From: Robbsia betulipollinis
GTDB taxonomy: Bacteria > Pseudomonadota > Gammaproteobacteria > Burkholderiales > Burkholderiaceae
Length of the DNA stretch: 64,000 nt
NCBI RefSeq assembly: GCF_026624755.1
Contig: NZ_JAPMXC010000006.1
Span: 111,683-175,682 of the forward strand
Direction: 5' to 3'
Shown here: piece after piece, positions 28,788-37,842 of the stretch
How positions within the stretch are numbered: the stretch's first letter is position 1
How the letters are laid out: the number at the start of each line of letters is the position of its first letter
Translations under genes and position numbers: made by a program
Notes under the pieces: generated by a model
Told to the model about the DNA's origin: nothing
Seen by the model: the letters and a program-made list of their open reading frames with translations, nothing else
Databases searched by the model: none

Positions 28788-29320
28788 TGCCCGCCTCCCC
28801 GCTTGACGAATACCGCTACGACCTGCCCGACGCCGCGGCTACCGATGCGCTCGCGGCCCGGTTCGCGCGCGCGGTTGCCGCGCGCCGCGACGCGGCGCCT
28901 TCGCCCGCGGGCGACCCGCGGCGCGGCGGTCTGCGGGTGCACCTGAGCGGCGACCTGGGTGCCGGCAAGACCGCCTTCGTGCGCGCGACGCTGCGCGCGC
29001 TGGGCCATGCGGGCCGGGTACGCAGCCCCACCTACACGCTGGTCGAGCCGTACGCCCTGCCCCTCGCACACGGCACGCTGCACGTGCACCATTTCGACCT
29101 GTACCGTTTTTCGGACCCGGCCGAATGGCACGAGGCGGGTTTCGACGAATATATCGACCGCGACGCGCTGCATCTGATCGAGTGGCCGGAGCGCGCCGAC
29201 GGCGTGCTCGGCACGCCCGATGTTCTGCTCACCCTCGAGATCGTCGGCGAGGCGCGCGTGCTGCATGCGCAAGCCTTCACCGACGCCGGGAGGACCTGTC
29301 TCCATGCTGTTGCCTGCTAA
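28787..29320 (+). CDS. tsaE: tRNA threonylcarbamoyladenosine biosynthesis protein TsaE
   Basis: A 177-residue ATPase needed with TsaB and TsaD for the t6A modification of ANN-decoding tRNAs. The P-loop is GDLGAGKTAFVRATL, followed by SPTYTLVEPY and HHFDLYRFSDPAEW, all diagnostic. The start at 28787 (MPASPLDEYRYDL) is family-like; an in-frame ATG at 28760 would overlap queG by 28 bp. No ribosome-binding site is evident for either. amiC begins 12 bp after the stop, an order conserved in proteobacteria. Confidence 0.92.
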   Translation: MPASPLDEYRYDLPDAAATDALAARFARAVAARRDAAPSPAGDPRRGGLRVHLSGDLGAGKTAFVRATLRALGHAGRVRSPTYTLVEPYALPLAHGTLHVHHFDLYRFSDPAEWHEAGFDEYIDRDALHLIEWPERADGVLGTPDVLLTLEIVGEARVLHAQAFTDAGRTCLHAVAC

Positions 29321-29332
29321 TATCGCTCCACC

Positions 29333-30838
29333 ATGCTGATCAAGCCGTTTCGTTCCATCGAATCCGCCGCGTCGGCCCCCCACAGCTGGGGACGCCGCAA
29401 GATGCTGTACGCGGGCGCATCCACCTTCGCGCTCGCGCTCGCGCCGGGCCTCGCCCGCGCCGCCTCGGTGATGGCGGTGCGGGTCTGGCCGGCCGAGGAC
29501 TACACCCGGGTGACGATCGAGTCCGACCAGGAATTGAAATTCCAGCAGCAGTTGCTGGCGAATCCCGACCGTCTGGTCGTCGACCTCGAGGGCATCGACC
29601 TCGACAAACCCCTGCGCGATCTGGTCGCGAAGATCGCGCCGAACGATCCGCAGATCGAAAAGGTGCGCGTCGGCCAGTTCCAGCCGCATGTGGTGCGCCT
29701 CGTCTTCGATCTGAAGATGGCGGTCAAGCCGCAATCCTTCACGCTTCCGCCGGTCAGCAATTACCGGCACCGAATGGTGCTGGACCTGTACCCGTCCGTC
29801 GCGCCCGACCCCCTGCTCGCGCTGCTGCAGAAAAGCCAGGGCAAGGAGCAGGCGCTGGCGCAGCAATCCACGCCGCCGCAGACCACGCTGTCCGGGCCGC
29901 AGGCATCGGGCGACGATCCCGAGACGTTCTTCCAGCGTTATGCACAGGCACAAAACGGCACGCCGCGCGCCCCGGTGGCTCCCGCGATGCCGGCCCCGCC
30001 GGTGCTCGCGCAGGCGAAGCCGATCCTGCCGCCGGGCGCCGTCGCCGCGCCGTCGCGGCGGCTGTCGCCGCAACTGGCGCTCGACGACTACGGCTTCAAG
30101 GGGCCGGGCAAGGCCGGGCCGAAGACGCTGCGCCTTCTGACCATCGCCATCGATCCGGGTCATGGCGGGGAAGACCCGGGCGCCACCGGCATGACCGGCA
30201 TGCACGAGAAGCATGTCGTGCTCGATATCGGCAGCAAGCTGCGCGAGAAGATCGACGCCGAGCCGAACATGCGCGCGATGATGACGCGCGACGACGACTT
30301 TTTCGTGCCGCTCAATGTGCGCGTGCAGAAAGCGCGCCGCGTCGGGGCGGACCTGTTCGTCTCGATCCACGCCGATGCCTTCACGACGCCGCAGGCGCGC
30401 GGCTCCTCGGTCTTTGCGCTGTCCGACCGCGGCGCGAGCAGCGCCGCCGCACGCTGGATGGCGAACAAGGAGAATTCGTCCGATACCATCGGCGGCGTAC
30501 CCGCCGGCATCCAGGACGTAGCCCTGACGCGCGCGCTGCTGGACATGTCCACCACCGCGCAGATCCGCGACAGCATGAAGTACGGCAGCTTCGTGCTGAA
30601 CGAAATCGGCGGCATCAACAAGCTGCACAAGGGATCGGTCGAACAGGCGGGGTTCGCGGTGTTGAAGGCGCCCGACATCCCGTCGGTGCTTGTGGAAACC
30701 GCCTTCATCAGCAACCCGGAGGAAGAGGCGAAGCTGAAGAACGAGGATTACCGCGATCAGATGGCGAACGCCATCCTGCGCGGTATCAAGAAGTACCTGG
30801 CCGCGCATCCGCCGCTGGCGAAAAACACGGTGGTGTGA
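29333..30838 (+). CDS. amiC: N-acetylmuramoyl-L-alanine amidase (AmiC-like)
   Basis: A 501-residue periplasmic amidase that cuts septal peptidoglycan. A signal region contains twin Arg (GRRKMLYAGASTFALALAPG), suggesting Tat export as for E. coli AmiC. The AMIN domain covers roughly residues 45-150 (VWPAEDYTRVTIESD, LVVDLEGIDL). A Pro/Ala/Gln-rich linker leads to the amidase_3 domain from about 265, with zinc ligands in IDPGHGGEDPGATG and SIHADAF and the catalytic Glu in LVETAFISNPEEE. TAATAT sits 9 nt before the ATG and no Shine-Dalgarno is seen. Confidence 0.94.
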   Translation: MLIKPFRSIESAASAPHSWGRRKMLYAGASTFALALAPGLARAASVMAVRVWPAEDYTRVTIESDQELKFQQQLLANPDRLVVDLEGIDLDKPLRDLVAKIAPNDPQIEKVRVGQFQPHVVRLVFDLKMAVKPQSFTLPPVSNYRHRMVLDLYPSVAPDPLLALLQKSQGKEQALAQQSTPPQTTLSGPQASGDDPETFFQRYAQAQNGTPRAPVAPAMPAPPVLAQAKPILPPGAVAAPSRRLSPQLALDDYGFKGPGKAGPKTLRLLTIAIDPGHGGEDPGATGMTGMHEKHVVLDIGSKLREKIDAEPNMRAMMTRDDDFFVPLNVRVQKARRVGADLFVSIHADAFTTPQARGSSVFALSDRGASSAAARWMANKENSSDTIGGVPAGIQDVALTRALLDMSTTAQIRDSMKYGSFVLNEIGGINKLHKGSVEQAGFAVLKAPDIPSVLVETAFISNPEEEAKLKNEDYRDQMANAILRGIKKYLAAHPPLAKNTVV

Positions 30839-30898
30839 CGTTTCGCGCCCGAGGCCCCGCGCCTGAAGGACGTCCCGGGCGTACCCCGGCGCCGGCGC

Positions 30899-31558
30899 TC
30901 AGTTCGGGCGCACGCCGCCGCGCGGTTTCCTGAACAGCTTCCAGATCGCGCCGGCCGCGAGCGGCACGACCGCCGCGAACACGCCGACCAGGACGATCAC
31001 GTTCAGGTACTGGCGCACGAACGGCAGATTGCCGAAGAAATAGCCGGCGATCACCAGCGCACCTACCCACAGCACCGCACCCAGCACGTTGAACGCCTGG
31101 AAACGCACCATGCTCATGCCGGACACCCCGGCGATGAACGGCGCGAACGTGCGCACGACCGGCGCGAAACGGGCGAGCACGAGCGTCTTGCCGCCATGGC
31201 GTTCGTAGAAACCGTGCGTCTTGCGCAACGCGTCGCGGTCGAGGAAACGCCAGTTCGAATCGAATACCTTCGGCCCGATGAAGGACCCGATCAGGTAGTT
31301 CAACGTGTTGCCGAGCACGGCCGCCAGCAACAGCAGCACGAACAGCATGCCGAGGGACATCGCGCCGCTCGCCGCGAACGCGCCGGCGATGAACAGCAGC
31401 GAGTCCCCGGGCAGGAACGGCAACACCACCAGACCGGTTTCGCAGAAAACGATCAGGAAGAGAATGGCGTAGACCCAGCCGCCGTAATGCTGAATGAAAA
31501 TGCCGAGAAACTTGTCGATATGGATCAGCATCCCGACAAACTGCAAAAACGTGTCCAA
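30899..31558 (-). CDS. DedA family integral membrane protein
   Basis: A 219-residue member of the DedA superfamily. The conserved core ETGLVVLPFLPGDSLLF follows the first helix; the second half has FYERHGGKTLVLARFAPVVRTFAPFIAG in shortened motif form RFAPVVRTFAPFIAGVSGM. Five to six membrane segments are visible. The start is uncertain: TTG 31558 gives MDTFLQFVGMLIHIDKFLG, which matches homologue length; ATG 31609 adds 17 residues and ATG 31531 removes 9. The family includes undecaprenyl-phosphate and phospholipid transporters; substrate not assignable here. Confidence 0.9.
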   Translation of the reverse strand: MDTFLQFVGMLIHIDKFLGIFIQHYGGWVYAILFLIVFCETGLVVLPFLPGDSLLFIAGAFAASGAMSLGMLFVLLLLAAVLGNTLNYLIGSFIGPKVFDSNWRFLDRDALRKTHGFYERHGGKTLVLARFAPVVRTFAPFIAGVSGMSMVRFQAFNVLGAVLWVGALVIAGYFFGNLPFVRQYLNVIVLVGVFAAVVPLAAGAIWKLFRKPRGGVRPN

Positions 31559-31666
31559 AGCGCGGCCTATTTCGGTGAGGTCGGTGGGGAAAAAGCGGTG
31601 CCCAATCATACCGGAAAGCGTCCCGCGGACTGAAGTTTCACCGGCGCATCGACGGATGCCGTTCGT

Positions 31667-31672
31667 TATAAT
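31667..31672 (+). promoter_or_regulatory. Perfect -10 hexamer immediately before mutL
   Basis: TATAAT exactly 6 nt before the mutL ATG, predicting transcription start at or next to the A of the start codon. The same ATTATAA core also reads TATAAC on the minus strand toward the dedA-family gene. No clear -35. Confidence 0.5.
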
Positions 31673-31678
31673 CGGTGA

Positions 31679-34054
31679 ATGTCCGACCGATCCCCCCCTC
31701 CTTCGCCCGACGCGTCCGCCGTCGATCCCCTGACGCCCCTGCCTCCGCCGGACGCATCCGACGTCGGTGTCGGTGTCGGTGCCGGTGCCGGCCCCGCCGC
31801 CGGCGCGACCCCTGGAGCCGACGCGGCCGCTGGCGCTGGCGCCGCCGCTGAAGCCGGCGCGGCCCTCGAACCCGGTGCCGCCCCCGCATCCGGCGGCACG
31901 CCGCGCGTCATGCCCGCGCCGCGCGCGATCCAGGCCCTGCCGGACCAGCTGGTCAGCCAGATCGCCGCGGGCGAGGTGGTGGAGCGCCCGGCGTCGGTGG
32001 TCAAGGAACTGGTCGAGAATGCGCTCGACGCCGGCGCGCGCACGCTGCGGGTCGTGCTCGAGGGCGGCGGCGTCAAGCGCATCAGCATCACCGACGACGG
32101 CAGCGGCATCCCGGCCGGGGAACTGCCGCTCGCGCTGTTGCGGCACGCGACGAGCAAGATCCGCTCGCTGCACGAACTCGAAGCGGTGGCCACGCTCGGC
32201 TTTCGCGGCGAAGCGCTGGCCTCGATCGCCTCGGTCGCGCAGATGTCGGTGACGAGCCGCACCGCGGAGAGCGCGCACGCTACCCGGATCGATGCCGACA
32301 CCGGCGCGCTGACCCCTGCGGCCGGCGCGGTCGGCACGACCATCGAGGTGCGTGAGCTGTATTTCAACACCCCGGCGCGGCGCAAGTTCCTGAAGAGCGA
32401 GCAGACCGAATTCGGCCATTGCCTGGAAGTCGTGCGGCGCGCGGCGCTGTCGTTTCCGGCGGTGGCGATCTCGGTCCTGCACAACGGCCGCGCGGTCGAG
32501 CACTGGAACCTGGCCGAACCGATGCAGCGCATCGCCAAGGTCATGGGCGAGGGTTTCGCGCATGCCTATCTGCCGGTCGACGAGACCGCCGGGCCCATCG
32601 CGGTGGTCGGCTGCGCGGGGCTGCCGACCACCAGCAGGGGGCGCGCGGACCAGCAATACTTCTTCGTCAACGGCCGCTTCGTGCGTGACCGCCTGCTCGG
32701 ACACGCGGTGCGCGCCGCCTACCAGGACGTGCTGCACGGCGACCGTTTCCCGGCCTATGTGCTGTTCCTCGACCTGCCGCCCGAGGCCGTCGACGTCAAC
32801 GTCCATCCGTCGAAGATCGAAGTGCGGTTCCGCGACTCGCGCGCGATCCACCAGTTCGTGTTCCATGCGGTGCAACGGGCGCTGGCCCGGCACGCCGGCG
32901 AGTCCGCACAGACCGCCGACGCGGGCCACGCGGCCTCGCTCGCCGCCACGGCGGACGGCGCGGCGTCGGTGACGTCGTTTGGCGGAGCGCCCTTTGGCGG
33001 TGCGCCCTTTGGCGGTGCGCCCTTTGGCGGCGCGCCCTCTGGCGGAGCGCCCTTTGGCGGCGCGCCCTCCGGCGGCGCGCCCTCCGGCGGTGCGCCCTCC
33101 GGCGGCACGTCCGGCTCTGGCGGAGGCGCTTTCACCGCATCGGGCACGCGTCCGGGCCAGGGGTCGAGCACCTGGTTGCCGCAACCGCGTTTCCAACCGT
33201 CGCTGCCGATCGGTCAGACGGGCGGATCGACCCTTTCGCATTACGACGCACTGTTCGGCCGCCGCGAGCCGGGCACGGCCCCGTCGGGCGCCCCGTCGTT
33301 CGGCGGCGAGCGCCGTGCCTCGCCGCTGTTCGCGGCCGAAGGCGATGCGCCGGTCTACGGCGGCGGCAATGACGGCAATGGCGTCAGCGCACCGGCGAAC
33401 GGCCCTGCCGGTATGCCGGGCGTCGATGGCATCCCGCGCATGCCGTTCGGCCAGACCGGCGACGACGAGGACCATCCGCTGGGTTTCGCCCTGGGACAGG
33501 TGCACGGCGTCTACGTGCTGGCGCAGAACACGCGCGGCATGATCATCGTCGACATGCACGCGGCGCACGAACGCATTCTCTACGAACAGTTCAAGACCGC
33601 GCTGGCCGATCGTGCGATCGCGGTCCAGCCGCTGTTGATTCCCGTCTCGCTGCCGGCCGATCCGATCGAGATCGGCACGGTCGAGGAAAACCGCGCGACG
33701 CTCGATGTCCTGGGGTTCGACATCGCGCCGATCTCGCCGACGACGCTGGCGATCCGCGCCGTCCCGGCCCTGCTCAAGGATGCGGACCTGGTCTTGCTGG
33801 CGCGCTCGCTGATTGCGGATCTGCAGGCCTGGGGCGGTTCCCGGGTCTTGACCGAACACCAGCACGCGCTGCTCGGCACGCTCGCCTGCCACCACGCGGT
33901 GCGGGCGAACCGGCGGCTGACGCTCGACGAGATGAACGCGCTGCTCCGTCAGATGGAGGCGACCGAACGCGCCGACCAGTGCAATCACGGGCGCCCCACC
34001 TGGTACCAGTTGACGATCGGCGATCTCGACCGGCTCTTCATGCGCGGCCAATGA
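31679..34054 (+). CDS. mutL: DNA mismatch repair protein MutL
   Basis: A 791-residue MutL, long for the family (about 600-680). Residues 1-80 are an Ala/Gly/Pro-rich extension before [25 protein letters not shown] ATPase motifs follow: [19 protein letters not shown] and [14 protein letters not shown] linker has nine [10 protein letters not shown] pentapeptides (434-478). The C-terminal domain carries [12 protein letters not shown] (625-636), the metal-binding endonuclease motif DQHAx2Ex4E with Gln replaced by Met. ATG 31679 lies 6 nt after TATAAT; ATG 31910 (residue 78) is the alternative start. miaA follows. Confidence 0.95.
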   Translation: MSDRSPPPSPDASAVDPLTPLPPPDASDVGVGVGAGAGPAAGATPGADAAAGAGAAAEAGAALEPGAAPASGGTPRVMPAPRAIQALPDQLVSQIAAGEVVERPASVVKELVENALDAGARTLRVVLEGGGVKRISITDDGSGIPAGELPLALLRHATSKIRSLHELEAVATLGFRGEALASIASVAQMSVTSRTAESAHATRIDADTGALTPAAGAVGTTIEVRELYFNTPARRKFLKSEQTEFGHCLEVVRRAALSFPAVAISVLHNGRAVEHWNLAEPMQRIAKVMGEGFAHAYLPVDETAGPIAVVGCAGLPTTSRGRADQQYFFVNGRFVRDRLLGHAVRAAYQDVLHGDRFPAYVLFLDLPPEAVDVNVHPSKIEVRFRDSRAIHQFVFHAVQRALARHAGESAQTADAGHAASLAATADGAASVTSFGGAPFGGAPFGGAPFGGAPSGGAPFGGAPSGGAPSGGAPSGGTSGSGGGAFTASGTRPGQGSSTWLPQPRFQPSLPIGQTGGSTLSHYDALFGRREPGTAPSGAPSFGGERRASPLFAAEGDAPVYGGGNDGNGVSAPANGPAGMPGVDGIPRMPFGQTGDDEDHPLGFALGQVHGVYVLAQNTRGMIIVDMHAAHERILYEQFKTALADRAIAVQPLLIPVSLPADPIEIGTVEENRATLDVLGFDIAPISPTTLAIRAVPALLKDADLVLLARSLIADLQAWGGSRVLTEHQHALLGTLACHHAVRANRRLTLDEMNALLRQMEATERADQCNHGRPTWYQLTIGDLDRLFMRGQ
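32978..33112 (+). repeat. 15-nt tandem repeat inside mutL
   Basis: Nine consecutive 15-nt units of the form TTTGGCGGnGCGCCC or TCCGGCGGnGCGCCC, encoding Phe/Ser-Gly-Gly-Ala-Pro pentapeptides in the linker between the ATPase and C-terminal domains. Unit changes preserve frame; copy number is probably variable. Confidence 0.92.
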
Positions 34055-34064
34055 GGCGGACCTC

Positions 34065-35069
34065 ATGACTGCGCATGCACCGGGCACCGACATCGTCTGC
34101 CTGCTGGGCCCGACCGCCTCGGGCAAGACCGCCGCCGCGCTGGAGGTGGCCCGCCGTCGTGCCGCGCGCGGTCAGACGGTGGAAATCATCAGCGTCGATT
34201 CGGCGCTCGTCTACCGGGGCATGGACATCGGCACCGCGAAACCGACGGCCGCCGAACGCGCGCTGGCGCCGCATCACCTGATCGACATTCGCGATCCGGC
34301 CGAGGCGTATTCGGCCGCCGAATTCCGCGCGGACACCTTGCGGCTGAGCGCCGAGATCCTCGCGCGCGGCGCGCTGCCGCTGCTGGTCGGCGGCACCATG
34401 CTCTACTACCGGGCGCTGACGCAGGGGCTCGCGGCGTTGCCGGGCGCGGATCCGGCGCTGCGCGCCACGCTCGACGCCGAGGCGCTGACACGCGGCTGGC
34501 CCGCGCTGCACGCGCGCCTGGCCGTGCACGATCCGCAGACCGCCGCCCGTCTTGCCCCGAACGACGCGCAGCGCATCCAGCGCGCGCTCGAAGTGTGGAT
34601 GCTGAGTGGCGAGACGTTGTCGGCGCTGCTCGCGAAACCCGCGCCGGATACCGATACGGCCGGGGAGACGCATTTCGTACCCGTATCGCTGGAGCCCTCG
34701 GACCGGTCGGTGCTGCACCGGCGCATCGAGGCGCGCTTCGATGCGATGCTGGCGGGGGGACTCGTCGACGAGGTGGCGCGCCTGCGCGCGCGCGGCGATC
34801 TCACCGCGGCGCTGCCGGCGATGCGCTGCGTGGGGTACCGGCAGGTCTGGGACTATCTGGACGGGCCCGACGGCCCCGAGGCATGGCGAATCATGCGCGA
34901 CAAGGGTGTCTTCGCGACCCGCCAGTTGTGCAAGCGCCAGTTGACCTGGCTGCGCAGCTTCACCGGGCGGCAGGTGGTGGATTGCAGCGCGCCCGACACC
35001 GTCGCACGGGCCGCGGACGCGATCGAGGCGCGCTGGGACGGCGCCCCTCACCCATCATTGCGACGTTAG
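34065..35069 (+). CDS. miaA: tRNA dimethylallyltransferase
   Basis: A 334-residue enzyme that adds a dimethylallyl group to A37 of tRNAs reading UNN codons. P-loop [12 protein letters not shown], then [36 protein letters not shown] and [14 protein letters not shown] are all diagnostic; [14 protein letters not shown] closes the catalytic domain. Starts 10 bp after mutL, the common mutL-miaA order. Its TAG stop overlaps the purM stop on the opposite strand by 4 bp. Confidence 0.96.
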   Translation: MTAHAPGTDIVCLLGPTASGKTAAALEVARRRAARGQTVEIISVDSALVYRGMDIGTAKPTAAERALAPHHLIDIRDPAEAYSAAEFRADTLRLSAEILARGALPLLVGGTMLYYRALTQGLAALPGADPALRATLDAEALTRGWPALHARLAVHDPQTAARLAPNDAQRIQRALEVWMLSGETLSALLAKPAPDTDTAGETHFVPVSLEPSDRSVLHRRIEARFDAMLAGGLVDEVARLRARGDLTAALPAMRCVGYRQVWDYLDGPDGPEAWRIMRDKGVFATRQLCKRQLTWLRSFTGRQVVDCSAPDTVARAADAIEARWDGAPHPSLRR

Positions 35070-36154
35070 ACGACGACGGTCTGCGCCTCGCCCTCGGCGC
35101 GCGCGCGTACCTGGCCGATCTGCCAGACGGTCTCGCCCGCCGCCGCCAGCAGCGCGCTCGCCGCGGCCGCATCGCCGGCCGATACGACCATCACCAGGCC
35201 GATCCCGCAGTTGAAGACCCGGTGCATTTCCGCATCGGCGACGCCGCCATGCTGCTGCAGCCACTGGAACAACGGCGGCAGCGGCCAGGCGCGATGATCG
35301 AGTTCGGCGCTCAGGCCGTCGCCGAGGATACGCGGAATGTTCTCGACGAGACCGCCGCCGGTGATGTGGGCGATGCCCTTCACCGCGATCTTCTCGAGCA
35401 GCGCGAGCACCGGCTTCACGTAGATGCGGGTGGGCGCCATCAGCGCGTCGGCGAGCGACCGGCCGTCGAAATCCGCGTCGAGGTCGGGCGCGGCGCGCTC
35501 GATGATCTTGCGCACCAGCGAATAGCCGTTCGAATGGATGCCGCTGGAGGCGAGACCCAGCACCACGTCGCCGGAAGCGATGTCGCGCCCGTCGATGATC
35601 CGGCTTTTCTCGACCGCGCCGACCGCGAAACCCGCCAGGTCGTATTCGCCGTCCGGGTACATGCCGGGCATTTCCGCCGTTTCGCCGCCGATCAGCGCGC
35701 AGCCGGCGAGTTCGCAGCCGGTGGCGATGCCGCCGACGACACGCGCCGCGGTGTCCACGTCGAGCTTGCCGCAGGCGAAGTAATCGAGGAAGAACAGGGG
35801 TTCGGCGCCCTGCACCAGGATGTCGTTGACGCTCATCGCGACCAGATCCTGACCGACGGTGTCGTGGCGGTTCAGATCGAACGCCAGGCGCAGCTTCGTG
35901 CCCACGCCATCGGTTCCCGACACGAGCACGGGCTCCTTGTAACGCTTCGGTATCTCGAACAACGCGCCGAAACCGCCGATGCCGTTGAGCACGCCTTCGC
36001 GCATCGTGCGCTTGGCGAGCGGCTTGATCCGGTCGACGAGCGCGTCGCCGGCATCGATATCCACGCCGGCATCGCGGTAGGACAGTCCCGTGGGCGGCGC
36101 GGGCGGAGCGGACGGCGTCGGCTGCGCGTCGAGGGAGTCTTTCGGTTGGTTCAT
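35066..36154 (-). CDS. purM: Phosphoribosylformylglycinamidine cyclo-ligase
   Basis: A 362-residue purine-biosynthesis enzyme (AIR synthetase). After a Pro-rich N-terminal tail of about 22 residues come [22 protein letters not shown], shown by its core [12 protein letters not shown], then [35 protein letters not shown] as the motif [17 protein letters not shown], and [21 protein letters not shown] marks the second half. Divergent from hda with 86 bp between starts, and convergent with miaA. Confidence 0.96.
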   Translation of the reverse strand: MNQPKDSLDAQPTPSAPPAPPTGLSYRDAGVDIDAGDALVDRIKPLAKRTMREGVLNGIGGFGALFEIPKRYKEPVLVSGTDGVGTKLRLAFDLNRHDTVGQDLVAMSVNDILVQGAEPLFFLDYFACGKLDVDTAARVVGGIATGCELAGCALIGGETAEMPGMYPDGEYDLAGFAVGAVEKSRIIDGRDIASGDVVLGLASSGIHSNGYSLVRKIIERAAPDLDADFDGRSLADALMAPTRIYVKPVLALLEKIAVKGIAHITGGGLVENIPRILGDGLSAELDHRAWPLPPLFQWLQQHGGVADAEMHRVFNCGIGLVMVVSAGDAAAASALLAAAGETVWQIGQVRARAEGEAQTVVV

Positions 36155-36240
36155 GACGGGGAAGCGGGAAGGTTCGGTAGAATGCGGATTTTAACCCATG
36201 CAGACGCCGGGCTGTCCGGTTCCCCTTACACAAATCGACG

Positions 36241-37149
36241 GTGTCACGCCAACTTCTCCTCGACCTGGGTACACCGCCTCCCGAGACCTTCGACAATTTC
36301 GTCGCGGGTCCGAACGCGGAACTGGTCGCGCGCCTGCATGGGCTGCGACGCACCCTGCTCGCGTCGCCCGACGACCTGCCCTCGCCCGACGACGACGGGC
36401 GGATGGCGCGCGCGCCGGCCGAACGCGTGTTCTACATCTGGGGCGACCCCGGCTCCGGACGCAGCCACCTGCTGCGCGCGCTCTGCCAGGCCGCGCCGGA
36501 GCAGCGGGCCCGGCTGCTGGTGCCGCAGAGCCCGCTGTCGAATTTCGCCTTCGATCCGCAGGTGGCGCTGTACGCGATCGACGACTGCGACCGGTTGCCC
36601 CCGGCACGCCAGATCGCCACCTTCAACCTGTTCAACGAGGTGCGCGCGGACCCGAAAGTCGTGTTCGTCGCCACCGGCGCCGCGCCGCCGATGGGCCTGA
36701 CGATCCGCGACGACCTGCGTACCCGTCTTGGCTGGGGCCTGGTCTATCGCCTGGCGCCGCTCAGCGACGACGAGAAGAGCGCGGCGCTGTCGATCGCCGC
36801 GCGCGAGCGCGGCCTGGCGCTCGCCGCCGACGTGCCGCCCTATCTGCTCAATCACTTCGAGCGCGACATGCCGAGCCTGAAACGGCAACTCGACGCGCTC
36901 GAGCGGTTTTCGCTGGAACGCAAGCGTGCGATCACCCTGCCGCTGCTGCGTGCGATGCTCGCCGCGCGCGACCATGCCGCGCCCGCGCTGCCTGCCGCCA
37001 CGGCGTCGTTTTCGCCGACAGCGGATGCCAGCGCCGCGGACGCCGCCGCGCCGGCGCCCGTCCCGCCCACCGCGCGCCCTACCTCGCCCGGCGCAACCCG
37101 CCGCCGTCACGCACGATCCGGTCGGGAAAGACCGGGCCGCATCAAGTAG
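36241..37149 (+). CDS. hda: DnaA regulatory inactivator Hda, with long C-terminal tail
   Basis: A 302-residue AAA+ protein that, with the DNA-bound beta clamp, stimulates ATP hydrolysis by DnaA after initiation. The N-terminal QLLLDL is a clamp-binding motif. The P-loop region WGDPGSGRSHLL (67-78) has GRS as in E. coli Hda, and FNLFNEVR and the Arg-containing DDLRTRLGWGLVYRLAPL follow. Start is GTG 36241. Hda is normally about 230-250 residues; the last 60 or so here are Ala/Pro-rich and end in a basic cluster. The HAD gene starts 11 bp after the stop. Confidence 0.92.
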   Translation: MSRQLLLDLGTPPPETFDNFVAGPNAELVARLHGLRRTLLASPDDLPSPDDDGRMARAPAERVFYIWGDPGSGRSHLLRALCQAAPEQRARLLVPQSPLSNFAFDPQVALYAIDDCDRLPPARQIATFNLFNEVRADPKVVFVATGAAPPMGLTIRDDLRTRLGWGLVYRLAPLSDDEKSAALSIAARERGLALAADVPPYLLNHFERDMPSLKRQLDALERFSLERKRAITLPLLRAMLAARDHAAPALPAATASFSPTADASAADAAAPAPVPPTARPTSPGATRRRHARSGRERPGRIK

Positions 37150-37152
37150 AAT
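37147..37152 (+). promoter_or_regulatory. -10-like hexamer before the HAD phosphatase gene
   Basis: TAGAAT overlapping the hda stop codon and lying 8 nt before the next ATG, which has no Shine-Dalgarno site. It could start a nearly leaderless transcript, but the sequence also simply follows hda. Confidence 0.35.
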
Positions 37153-37160
37153 TCCAATAC

Positions 37161-37841
37161 ATGACCAGACTCGCTCTCTTCGACCTCGACCATACCCTGA
37201 TCCCCACCGACAGCGATCACGAGTGGGGACGTTTCATGATCAAGCTCGGCCTCGTCGACGCCGCGCAGTTCGCGCGCGACAACGAACGCTTCTACGCGGA
37301 CTACCAGAACGGCTGCCTCGACATTCATGCCTATCTGCGCGTCGCGCTCGCGCCGTTGACGCGCCACGCGCGCGATACGCTCGACGACTGGCACCGGCAA
37401 TTCATGGCCGAGGTGATCACGCCCGCGATCCGTCCCGAAGCGCTGGCGCTGGTGGCCGGGCATCAGGCGCGTGGTGACCTGTGCTGCGTGATCACGGCGA
37501 CCAACGCCTTCGTCACCGGCCCGATCGCGCGCGCGCTCGGCATCGACAACCTGATCGCGATCGATCTCGCGACCGAGGGCGGCGCGCCGCGCGGACGTTT
37601 CACCGGCGAGATCGCGGGCGAGCCGAGTTTTCGGGAAGGCAAGATCACCCGCACGCAGCAGTGGCTCGCGACCCGGGGCAAGACGCTCGCGGATTTCGAG
37701 CAAAGCTTTTTCTATAGTGATTCGCGTAACGACATCCCCCTGCTCGAGAAAGTAAGCGATCCGGTGGCGACCAACCCTGACGACACGCTGCGCGCTCATG
37801 CGAAAGCACACGGCTGGCGCACTCTCGAACTTTTCCACTGA
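37161..37841 (+). CDS. HAD superfamily IB phosphatase (SerB-like)
   Basis: A 226-residue HAD hydrolase. Motif I FDLDHTLIPTDSD holds the nucleophile Asp9 and acid Asp11, motif II is VITATNAFVT, and motif III/IV is the Lys of REGKI and YSDSRNDIPLLE. The layout fits subfamily IB, the same group as phosphoserine phosphatase, but SerB substrate residues cannot be assigned. ATG 37161 gives MTRLALFDLDHTL; the frame is open upstream through hda. pcnB begins 1 bp after the stop. Confidence 0.9.
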   Translation: MTRLALFDLDHTLIPTDSDHEWGRFMIKLGLVDAAQFARDNERFYADYQNGCLDIHAYLRVALAPLTRHARDTLDDWHRQFMAEVITPAIRPEALALVAGHQARGDLCCVITATNAFVTGPIARALGIDNLIAIDLATEGGAPRGRFTGEIAGEPSFREGKITRTQQWLATRGKTLADFEQSFFYSDSRNDIPLLEKVSDPVATNPDDTLRAHAKAHGWRTLELFH

Positions 37842-37842
37842 C

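Noticed and set aside
31638-34126. Very long minus-strand open frames antisense to mutL, glnE and other genes
   Set aside because: They are mirror frames of GC-rich coding DNA; the plus-strand genes have full family motifs and the mirrors have none.
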